Source of the DNA: Fragum whitleyi
Lineage: Eukaryota; Mollusca; Bivalvia; Cardiida; Cardiidae
DNA: 64,000 bases
Direction: 5' to 3'
Assembly (NCBI GenBank): GCA_948146395.1
Contig: OX411551.1
Location: 50,278,997 to 50,342,996, forward strand
Part shown: positions 45,201-57,200 of the stretch, one piece after another
How the letters are laid out: every line of letters starts with the position of its first letter
How positions within the stretch are numbered: the first letter of the stretch is position 1
Notes under the pieces: generated by a model
The model's input: the letters and a program-made list of their open reading frames with translations, nothing else
Database searches by the model: none
Told to the model about the DNA's origin: nothing
Position numbers and translations under genes: made by a program

Positions 45201-48200
45201 TCAAATTTCAGATTCATCCAGCAAGATATGTGGCCTCTAGAGTTCATACAAGGTTTTTCTAAGATTTGACCCTGTGACCTAGTTTTTGACCCTGGTTGAC
45301 CCAATTACGAACTCGTCTGAGATTTCATCAAGACAATCATTCTGACCAAAATTCCGATTGATTGGGCAAAAAATGTGGCCTCTAGAGTGCATACAAGGTT
45401 TTTCTAAGATTTGATCCTGTGACCTAGTTTTTGACCCCAGTTGACCCAATTTCAAACTCGTCTGAGATTTCATGAAGACAATCATTCTGACCAACATTCA
45501 GGTTGATTGGGCAAAAAATGTGGCCTCTAGAGTGCATACAAGGTTTTTCTAAGATTTGACCCTGTGACCTAGTTTTTGACCCCAGTTGACCCAATTTCAA
45601 TCTCATCTGAGATATCATGAAGACAATCATTCTGACCAAAATTCAGGTTGATTGGGCAAAAAATGTGGCCTCTAGAGTGCATACAAGGTTTTTCTAAGAT
45701 TTGACCCTGTGACCTAGTTTATGACCCCAGTTGACCCAATTTAGAACTCGTCTGAGATATCATGAAGACAATCATTCTGACCAAAATTCAGGTTGATTGG
45801 GCAAAAAATGTGGCCTCTAGAGTGCATACAAGGTTTTTCTAAGATTTGACCCTGTGACCTAGTTTTTGACCCCAGTTGACCCAATTTCGAACTCGTCCGA
45901 GATTTCATCAAGACAATCATTCTGACCAAAATTCAGGTTGATTGGGCAAAAAATGTGGCCTCTAGGGTACATTCAAGGTTTTTCTAAGATGTGACCCTGT
46001 GACCTAGTTTTTGACCCAACTTGACCAAATTTCGAACTCGTCCGAGACTATCAAGACAATCATTCTGACCAAAATTCAGGTTGATTGGGCAAAAAATGTG
46101 GCCTCTAGAGTGCATACAAGGTTTTTCTAAGATTTGACCCTGTGACCTAGTTTTTGACCCTGATTGACCCAATTACGAACTCGTCCGAGATTTCATCAAG
46201 ACAATCATTCTGACCAAAATTCCGATTGATTGGGCAAAAAATGTGGCCTCTAGAGTGCATACAATATTTTTCTAAGATTTGACCCTGTGACCTAGTTTTT
46301 GACCCTGGTTGACCCAATTTCGAACTCATCTGAGATTTCATCAAGACAATCATTCTGACCAAAATTCAGATTGATTGGGCAAAAAATGTGGCCTCTAGAG
46401 TGCATACAAGGTTTTTCTAAGATTTGATCCTGTGACCTAGTTTTTGACCCCAGTTGACCCAATTTCAAACTCGTCTGAGATTTCATGAAGACAATCATTC
46501 TGACCAAAATTCAGGTTGATTGGGCAAAAAATGTGGCCTCTAGAGTGCATACAAGGTTTTTCTAAGATTTGATCCTGTGACCTAGTTTTTGACCCCAGTT
46601 GACCCAATTTAGAACTCGTCTGAGATTTCATGAAGACAATCATTCTGACCAAAATTCAGGTTGATTTGGCAAAAAATGTGGCCTCTAGAGTGCATACAAG
46701 GTTTTTCTAAGATTTGACCCTGTGACCTAGTTTTTGACCCCAGTTGACCCAATTTCGAACTCGTCCGAGATTTCATCAAGACAATCATTCTGACCAAAAT
46801 TCAGGTTGATTGGGCAAAAAATGTGGCCTCTAGGGTGCATACAAGGTTTTTCTAAGATGTGACCCTGTGACCTAGTTTTTGACCCAACTTGACCAAATTT
46901 CGAACTCGTCAGAGACTATCAAGACAATCATTCTGACCAAAATTCAGGTTGATTGGGCAAAAAATGTGGCCTCTAGAGTGCATACAAGGTTTTTCTAAGA
47001 TTTGACCCTGTGAGTTAGTTTTTGACCCTGGTTGACCCAATTACGAACTCGTCCGAGATTTCATCAAGACAATCATTCTGACCAAAATTCCGATTGATTG
47101 GGCAAAAAATGTGGCCTCTAGAGTGCATACAATGTTTTTCTAAGATTTGACCCTGTGACCTAGTTTTTGACCCTGGTTGACCCAATTTCGAACTCATCTG
47201 AGATTTCATCAAGACAATCATTCTGACCAAAATTCAGATTGATTGGGCAAAAAATGTGGCCTCTAGAGTGCATACAAGGTTTTTCTAAGATTTGATCCTG
47301 TGACCTAGTTTTTGACCCCAGTTGACCCAATTTCAAACTCGTCTGAGATTTCATGAAGACAATCATTCTGACCAACATTCAGGTTGATTGGGCAAAAAAT
47401 GTGGCCTCTAGAGTGCATACAAGGTTTTTCTAAGATTTGACCCTGTGACCTAGTTTTTGACCCCAGTTGACCCAATTTCGAACTCATCTGAGATATCATG
47501 AAGACAATCATTCTGACCAAAATTCAGGTTGATTGGGCAAAAAATGTGGCCTCTAGAGTGCATACAAGGTTTTTCTAAGATTTGATCCTGTGACCTAGTT
47601 TTTGACCCCAGTTGACCCAATTTAGAACTCGTCTGAGATTTCATGAAGACAATCATTCTGACCAAAATTCAGGTTGATTTGGCAAAAAATGTGGCCTCTA
47701 GAGTGCATACAAGGTTTTTCTAAGATTTGACCCTGTGACCTAGTTTTTGACCCCAGTTGACCCAATTTCGAACTCGTCCGAGATTTCATCAAGACAATCA
47801 TTCTGACCAAAATTCAGGTTGATTGGGCAAAAAATGTGGCCTCTAGGGTGCATACAAGGTTTTTCTAAGATGTGACCCTGTGACCTAGTTTTTGACCCCA
47901 GTTGACCCAATTTCAAACTCGTCTGAGATTTCATGAAGACAATCATTCTAACCAACATTCAGGTTGATTGGGCAAAAAATGTGGCCTCTAGAGTGCATAC
48001 AAGGTTTTTCTAAGATTTGACCCTGTGACCTAGTTTTTAACCCCAGTTGACCCAATTTCAAACTCGTCTGAGATATCATGAAGGCAATCATTCTGACCAA
48101 AATTCAGGTTGAATGGGCAAAAAATGTGGCCATTAGAGTGCATACAAGGTTTTTCTAAGATTTGACCCTGTGACCTAGTTTTTGACCCCAGTTGACCCAA

Positions 48201-51200
48201 TTTAGAAGTCATCCGAGAATTCATCAAGACAATCATTCTGACCAAAATTCAGGTTGATTGGGCAAAAAATGTGGCCTCTAGAGTGCATACAATGTTTTTC
48301 TAAGATTTGACCCTGTGACCTAGTTTTTGACCCCAGTTGACCCAATTTCGAACTCGTCCGAGATTTTATCAAGACAATCATTCTGACCAAAATTCAGGTT
48401 AATCGGGCAAAAAATGTGGCCTCTAGAGTGCATACAAGGTTTTTCTAAGATTTGACCCTGTGACCTAGTTTTTGACCCCAGTTGACCCAATTAAGAACTT
48501 GTCTGAGAATTCATCAAGACAATCATTCTGACCAAAATTCAGGTTGATTGGGCAAAAAATGTGGCCTCTAGAGTGCATACAAGGTTTTTCTAAGATTTGA
48601 CCCTGTGACCTAGTTTTTGACCCCAGTTGACCCAATTTCGAACTCGTCAGAGATTTCATCAAGACAATCATTCTGACCAAAATTCAGGTTGATTGGGAAA
48701 AAAATGTGGCCTCTAGAGTGCATACAAGGTTTTTCTAAGATGTGACCCTGTGACCTAGTTTTTGACCCAACTTGACCAAATTTCGAACTCGTCCGAGACT
48801 ATCAAGACAATCATTCTGACCAATTTTCAGGTTGATTGGGCAAAAAATGTGGCCTCTAGAGTGCATACAAGGTATTTCTAAGATTTGACCCTGTGACCTA
48901 GTTTTTGACCCCAGTTGATCCAATTTCGAACTCCTCCGAGATTTCATCAAGACAATCATTCTGACCAAAATTCAGGTTGATCGGGCAAAAAATGTGGCCT
49001 CTAGAATGCATACAAGCCAAATGTTGACGACAGACGTCGCACGACGCACGATGGACATCCACCTAACCACAATAGCTCACCTTGAGCACTTCGTGCTCAG
49101 GTGAGCTAAAAACACCAAGATTGTTAATGCCGGGCGGTGGACAACAGACGACGCACGACAGACATTCAATGATCACAAAAGCTCACCTTGAGCACTTTGT
49201 GCTCAGGTGAGCTAAACAAGAGGGCCATAGTGGCCCTAAATAGCTCACCTGAATGAACTGTCAAAAATTGTTTAACGTAGATTAAGAAAGGATGAAGAAT
49301 TCTGACTAAATTTCGGTTGGATTGGGCAAAAAATGATGCATCTACACTGCTTACAAGGCTTTTCTAAGATTTGATCCTATGACCTAGTTTTTGACCCCAC
49401 TTGACCCAATTTCGAACTGGTTCAAGATTTCATGAAGAAAATCATTTTGATCAAATTTCAGGTTAATTGGGCAAAAAATATGGCTTCTAAAGTGTCTACA
49501 AGTTTTGATCCCAGTTGACCCAATTTCGAACTCGTCCGAGATTTCATCAAGACAATCATTCTGATCAAATTTCAGGTTGATCCAGCAAAAAATGTGGCCT
49601 CTAGAGTGCATACAAGGTTTTTCTAAGATTTGACCCTGTGACCTAGTTTTTGACCCCAGTTGACACAATTTTGAACTCGTCCGAGATTTCACCGAGACAT
49701 TCATTGTGATCAAATTTCAGATTCATCCAGCAAGATATGTGGCCTCTAGAGTTTATACAAGGTTTTTCTAAGATTTGACCCTGTGACCTAGTTTTTGACC
49801 CTGGTTGACCCAATTACGAACTCGTCTGAGATTTCATCAAGACAATTATTCTGACCAAAATTCCGATTGATTGGGCAAAAAATGTGGCCTCTAGAGTGCA
49901 TACAATGTTTTTCTAAGATTTGACCCTGTGACCTAGTTTTTGACCCCAGTTGACCCAATTTCGAACTCATCTGAGATTTCATCAAGACAATCATTCTGAC
50001 CAAAATTCAGATTGATTGGGCAAAAAATGTGGCCTCTAGAGTGCATACAAGGTTTTTCTAAGATTTGATCCTGTGACCTAGTTTTTGACCCCAGTTGACC
50101 CAATTTCAAACTCGTCTGAGATTTCATGAAGACAATCATTCTGACCAACATTCAGGTTGATTGGGCAAAAAATGTGGCCTCTAGAGTGCATACAAGGTTT
50201 TTCTAAGATTTGACCCTGTGACCTAGTTTTTGACCCCAGTTGACCCAATTTCGAACTCATCTGAGATATCATGAAGACAATCATTCTGACCAAAATTCAG
50301 GTTGATTGGGCAAAAAATGTGGCCTCTAGAGTGCATACAAGGTTTTTCTAAGATTTGACCCTGTGACCTAGTTTATGACCCCAGTTGACCCAATTTAGAA
50401 CTCGTCTGTGATATCATGAAGACAATCATTCTGACCAAAATTCAGGTTGATTGGGCAAAAAATGTGGCCTCTAGAGTGCATACAAGGTTTTTCTAAGATT
50501 TGACCCTGTGACCTAGTTTTTGACCCCAGTTGACCCAATTTCGAACTCGTCCGAGATTTCATCAAGACAATCATTCTGACCAAAATTCAGGTTGATTGGG
50601 AAAAAATGTGGCCTCTAGGGTGCATACAAGGTTTTTCTAAGATGTGACCCTGTGACCTAGTTTTTGACCCAACTTGACCAAATTTCGAACTCGTCCGAGA
50701 CTATCAAGACAATCATTCTGACCAAAATTCAGGTTGATTGGGCAAAAAATGTGGCCTCTAGAGTGCATACAAGGTTTTTCTAAGATTTGACCCTGTGACC
50801 TAGTTTTTGACCCCAGTTGACCCAATTTCGAACTCGTCAGAGATTTCATCAAGACAATCATTCTGACCAAAATTCAGGTTGATTGGGAAAAAAATGTGGC
50901 CTCTAGAGTGCATACAAGGTTTTTCTAAGATGTGACCCTGTGACCTAGTTTTTGACCCAACTTGACCAAATTTCGAACTCGTCCGAGACTATCAAGACAA
51001 TCATTCTGACCAATTTTCAGGTTGATTGGGCAAAAAATGTGGCCTCTAGAGTGCATACAAGGTATTTCTAAGATTTGACCCTGTGACCTAGTTTTTGACC
51101 CCAGTTGATCCAATTTCGAACTCCTCCGAGATTTCATCAAGACAATCATTCTGACCAAAATTCAGGTTGATCGGGCAAAAAATGTGGCCTCTAGAATGCA

Positions 51201-54200
51201 TACAAGCCAAATGTTGACGACGGACGTCGCACGACGCACGATGGACATCCACCTAACCACAATAGCTCACCTTGAGCACTTCGTGCTCAGGTGAGCTAAA
51301 AACACCAAGATTGTTAATGCCGGGCGGTGGACAACAGACGACGCACGACAGACATTCAATGATCACAAAAGCTCACCTTGAGCACTTTGTGCTCAGGTGA
51401 GCTAAATAAGAGGGCCATAGTGGCCCTAAATAGCTCACCTGAATGAACTGTCAAAAATTGTTTAACGTAGATTAAGAAAGGATGAAGAATTCTGACTAAA
51501 TTTCGGTTGGATTGGGCAAAAAATGATGCATCTACACTGCTTACAAGGCTTTTCTAAGATTTGATCCTATGACCTAGTTTTTGACCCCACTTGACCCAAT
51601 TTCGAACTGGTTCAAGATTTCATGAAGAAAATCATTTTGATCAAATTTCAGGTTAATTGGGCAAAAAATATGGCTTCTAAAGTGTCTACAAGTTTTGATC
51701 TCAGTTGACCCAATTTCGAACTCGTCCGAGATTTCATCAAGACAATCATTCTGATCAAATTTCAGGTTGATCCAGCAAAAAATGTGGCCTCTAGAGTGCA
51801 TACAAGGTTTTTCTAAGATTTGACCCTGTGACCTAGTTTTTGACCCCAGTTGACACAATTTTGAACTCGTCCGAGATTTCACCGAGACATTCATTGTGAT
51901 CAAATTTCAGATTCATCCAGCAAGATATGTGGCCTCTAGAGTTCATACAAGGTTTTTCTAAGATTTGACCCTGTGACCTAGTTTTTGACCCTGGTTGACC
52001 CAATTACGAACTCGTCTGAGATTTCATCAAGACAATCATTCTGACCAAAATTCCGATTGATTGGGCAAAAAATGTGGCCTCTAGAGTGCATACAATGTTT
52101 TTCTAAGATTTGACCCTGTGACCTAGTTTTTGACCCCAGTTGACCCAATTTCGAACTCATCTGAGATTTCATCAAGACAATCATTCTGACCAACATTCAG
52201 ATTGATTGGGCAAAAAATGTGGCCTCTAGAGTGCATACAAGGTTTTTCTAAGATTTGATCCTGTGACCTAGTTTTTGACCCCAGTTGACCCAATTTCAAA
52301 CTCGTCTGAGATTTCATGAAGACAATCATTCTGACCAACATTCAGGTTGATTGGGCAAAAAATGTGGCCTCTAGAGTGCATACAAGGTTTTTCTAAGATT
52401 TGACCCTGTGACCTAGTTTTTGACCCCAGTTGACCCAATTTCAATCTCATCTGAGATATCATGAAGACAATCATTCTGACCAAAATTCAGGTTGATTGGG
52501 CAAAAAATGTGGCCTCTAGAGTGCATACAAGGTTTTTCTAAGATTTGACCCTGTGACCTAGTTTATGACCCCAGTTGACCCAATTTAGAACTCGTCTGAG
52601 ATATCATGAAGACAATCATTCTGACCAAAATTCAGGTTGATTGGGCAAAAAATGTGGCCTCTAGAGTGCATACAAGGTTTTTCTAAGATTTGACCCTGTG
52701 ACCTAGTTTTTGACCCCAGTTGACCCAATTTCGAACTCGTCCGAGATTTCACCGAGACATTCATTCTGACCAAAATTCAGGTTGATTGGGCAAAAAATGT
52801 GGCCTCTAGGGTGCATACAAGGTTTTTCTAAGATGTGACCCTGTGACCTAGTTTTTGACCCAACTTGACCAAATTTCGAACTCGTCCGAGACTATCAAGA
52901 CAATCATTCTGACCAAAATTCAGGTTGATTGGGCAAAAAATGTGGCCTCTAGAGTGCATACAAGGTTTTTCTAAGATTTGACCCTGTGACCTAGTTTTTG
53001 ACCCTGATTGACCCAATTACGAACTCGTCCGAGATTTCATCAAGACAATCATTCTGACCAAAATTCCGATTGATTGGGCAAAAAATGTGGCCTCTAGAGT
53101 GCATACAATGTTTTTCTAAGATTTGACCCTGTGACCTAGTTTTTGACCCTGGTTGACCCAATTTCGAACTCATCTGAGATTTCATCAAGACAATCATTCT
53201 GACCAAAATTCAGATTGATTGGGCAAAAAATGTGGCCTCTAGAGTGCATACAAGGTTTTTCTAAGATTTGATCCTGTGACCTAGTTTTTGACCCCAGTTG
53301 ACCCAATTTCAAACTCGTCTGAGATTTCATGAAGACAATCATTCTGACCAAAATTCAGGTTGATTGGGCAAAAAATGTGGCCTCTAGAGTGCATACAAGG
53401 TTTTTCTAAGATTTGATCCTGTGACCTAGTTTTTGACCCCAGTTGACCCAATTTAGAACTCGTCTGAGATTTCATGAAGACAATCATTCTGACCAAAATT
53501 CAGGTTGATTTGGCAAAAAATGTGGCCTCTAGAGTGCATACAAGGTTTTTCTAAGATTTGACCCTGTGACCTAGTTTTTGACCCCAGTTGACCCAATTTC
53601 GAACTCGTCCGAGATTTCATCAAGACAATCATTCTGACCAAAATTCAGGTTGATTGGGCAAAAAATGTGGCCTCTAGGGTGCATACAAGGTTTTTCTAAG
53701 ATGTGACCCTGTGACCTAGTTTTTGACCCAACTTGACCAAATTTCGAACTCGTCCGAGACTATCAAGACAATCATTCTGACCAAAATTCAGGTTGATTGG
53801 GCAAAAAATGTGGCCTCTAGAGTGCATACAAGGTTTTTCTAAGATTTGACCCTGTGACCTAGTTTTTGACCCTGGTTGACCCAATTACGAACTCGTCCGA
53901 GATTTCATCAAGACAATCATTCTGACCAAAATTCCGATTGATTGGGCAAAAAATGTGGCCTCTAGAGTGCATACAATGTTTTTCTAAGATTTGACCCTGT
54001 GACCTAGTTTTTGACCCTGGTTGACCCAATTTCGAACTCATCTGAGATTTCATCAAGACAATCATTCTGACCAAAATTCAGATTGATTGGGCAAAAAATG
54101 TGGCCTCTAGAGTGCATACAAGGTTTTTCTAAGATTTGATCCTGTGACCTAGTTTTTGACCCCAGTTGACCCAATTTCAAACTCGTCTGAGATTTCATGA

Positions 54201-57200
54201 AGACAATCATTCTGACCAACATTCAGGTTGATTGGGCAAAAAATGTGGCCTCTAGAGTGCATACAAGGTTTTTCTAAGATTTGATCCTGTGACCTAGTTT
54301 TTGACCCCAGTTGACCCAATTTAGAACTCGTCTGAGATTTCACGAAGACAATCATTCTGACCAAAATTCAGGTTGATTTGGCAAAAAATGTGGCCTCTAG
54401 AGTGCATACAAGGTTTTTCTAAGATTTGACCCTGTGACCTAGTTTTTGACCCCAGTTGACCCAATTTCGAACTCGTCCGAGATTTCATCAAGACAATCAT
54501 TCTGACCAAAATTCAGGTTGATTGGGCAAAAAATGTGGCCTCTAGGGTGCATACAAGGTTTTTCTAAGATGTGACTCTGTGACCTAGTTTTTGACCCAAC
54601 TTGACCAAATTTCGAACTCGTCCGAGACTATCAAGACAATCATTCTGACCAAAATTCAGGTTGATTGGGCAAAAAATGTGGCCTCTAGAGTGCATACAAG
54701 GTTTTTCTAAGATTTGACCCTGTGACCTAGTTTTTGACCCCAGTTGATCCAATTTCGAACTCCTCCGAGATTTCATCAAGACAATCATTCTGACCAAAAT
54801 TCAGGTTGATCGGGCAAAAAATGTGGCCTCTAGAATGCATACAAGCCAAATGTTGACGATGGACGTCGCACGACGCACGATGGACATCCACCTAACCACA
54901 ATAGCCCACCTTGAGCTTTTAGGCTCAGGTGAGCTAAAAACACCAAGATTGTTGATGCCGGGCGGTGGACGACAGACGACGCACGACAGACATTCAATGA
55001 TCACAAAAGCTCACCTTGAGCACTATGCGCTCAGGTGAGCTAAACAAGAGGGCCATAGTGGCCCTAAATAGCTCACCTGAATGAACTGTCAAAAATTGTT
55101 TAACGTAGATTAAGAAAGGATGAAGAATTCTGACTAAATTTCGGTTGGATTGGGCAAAAAATGATGCATCTACACTGCTTACAAGGCTTTTCTAAGATTT
55201 GATCCTATGACCTAGTTTTTGACCCCACTTGACCCAATTTCAAACTCCTTTGAGATTTTATCAAGACAATCCTTCTGACCAAATTTCAGGTTGATTGGGC
55301 AAAAAATGTGACCTCTAGAATGCATACAAGGGTTTTCTAAGATTTGACCTCATGACCTAGTTTTTGACCCCACTTGACCCAATTTTGAACTCATTTGAGA
55401 TTTGATCAAGACAATCATTCTGACCAAATTTCAAGTTGATCAGGCATAAAATGTGACCTCTAGAGTGCATATAAGGTTTTTCTAAGATTTGACCCTGTGA
55501 CCTAGTTTTTGACCCCATTTCAAACTTGTCCGAGATTTTATCAAGACAATTATTCTGACCAAATTTCAGGTTGATCTGAACAAAAATGTGACCACTAGAG
55601 TGCATACAAGGTTTTTCTAAGATTTGACCCTGTGACCTAGTTTTTGACCCCACTTGACCCAATTTGGAACTTGTCCGAGATTTTATCAAGACAATCATTC
55701 TGACCAAATTTCATGTTGATTGGGCAAAAAATGTGGCCTCTAGAGTGCATACAAGGTAAATGTTGACGACACATGACGGACGCTGGACGACGGAGGACGC
55801 ACGACGGACGACGGACATCCACCTAACCACAAAAGCTCACCTTGAGCACTTCGTGCTCAGGTGAGCTAAAAACTGAAGGAGGAGTTTGCAACACAATTTT
55901 TTTGTTGTACGTGTGTACAAAAAAGTCTAAGTTGAAGGGCAGATAATTCTAGAAGCTGGAAAAGTTTAGACTTTAAAATTAGGTCTTGCAAAACTTCAAC
56001 ATGTGATCAATGTTTGTACAAAGTTTTATTAATTTTGATTGAAAACTCAAGGAGGAGTTTGCAACACAAGATTTTTACTTGTGTTCAAAAAAGCTTAAGC
56101 TCTAATTCTTGAAGCAGGTCAGTTGAAACTTGAAATTTGCCTATTTCAAAACTTCAATTTGTGAACAATATTTGTATTAAGTTTCATTACTATTGATAAA
56201 CTAGAAAGCCATGAATGGCTTGAGTCGCTCCACAGGCTTGAAATTCTTGTAAAGCAACAAAAGTTTTGACTAGATTTTTAGATATTTTGGATTCTACTGA
56301 TGTTAAAAATGATTTTCAAAGTTTCAACTACATAACATATAGAGAAATGACATACGCCAGTGAAATGCATATTTTCATCCAATCACAATAATTTTTGGTA
56401 GACTGATAAAGAGTCACTCAAGCATCACTCATATAAAATTTCATTGGTATCCATCATTTAGATTCTGATAAAATGATTTTCACAGTTTCCACTATATAAC
56501 ACATAGAGAAATGACCTCCGCCCATAAAATACATATTTTTCATCCAATCAAAATAATTTTTTTCAGACTGATAGAGTGTCACTCAAGGATTATTCCAGTG
56601 AAGTTTGGTTGATATCCATCACTTAGATTATGATAAAATGATTTTCACAGTTTCCACTATATAACATATTGAGAAATGACCTCCGCCCATAAAATACATA
56701 TTTTTCATCTGATCACAATAATTTTTGGTAGACTGAAAGAGGGACACTCAAGAATTATTCCAGTGATATTTGGTTGATATCCATCATTTAGATCCTGAGA
56801 AAATGATTTTGAAAGTTTCCACTATATAACATATAGAGAAATGACCTCCGCCCATAAAATACATATTTTTCATCCAATCAAAATAATTTTTGGTAGACTG
56901 AAAAAGGGTCACTCAAGGATCATTCCAGTGAATTTGGTTGATATCCATCACTTACATTCAGAGAAAATGATTTCCAAAGTTTCCACTATATAACATATAG
57001 AGAAATGACCTCCGCCCATAAAATACATATTTTTTATCCCATCAAAATGATTTTTAGTAGACTGATAAAGGGTCACACAAGGATCATTCATGTAAAATTT
57101 CAATGGTATCCATTGATTAAATTCTGAGAAAATTCACTTTTTACCATATTTGGAAATTAGCCACGCCCATTAAATCCATATTTTTCATTGGATCAAAATT

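Noticed and set aside
38950..55822. Dozens of minus-strand reading frames of 62-116 codons ([10 protein letters not shown]… type) in the array, looking like a repetitive protein family
   Set aside because: They are translations of the 145-bp satellite monomer. 145 is not divisible by three, so the frame shifts each unit and each frame ends after about one and a half monomers. There are no matching introns or domain signals.
38131..55869. CRISPR-like array
   Set aside because: The repeat and the 'spacer' parts are both conserved from unit to unit, the period is 145 bp, and the setting is an animal gene intron. It is a satellite.
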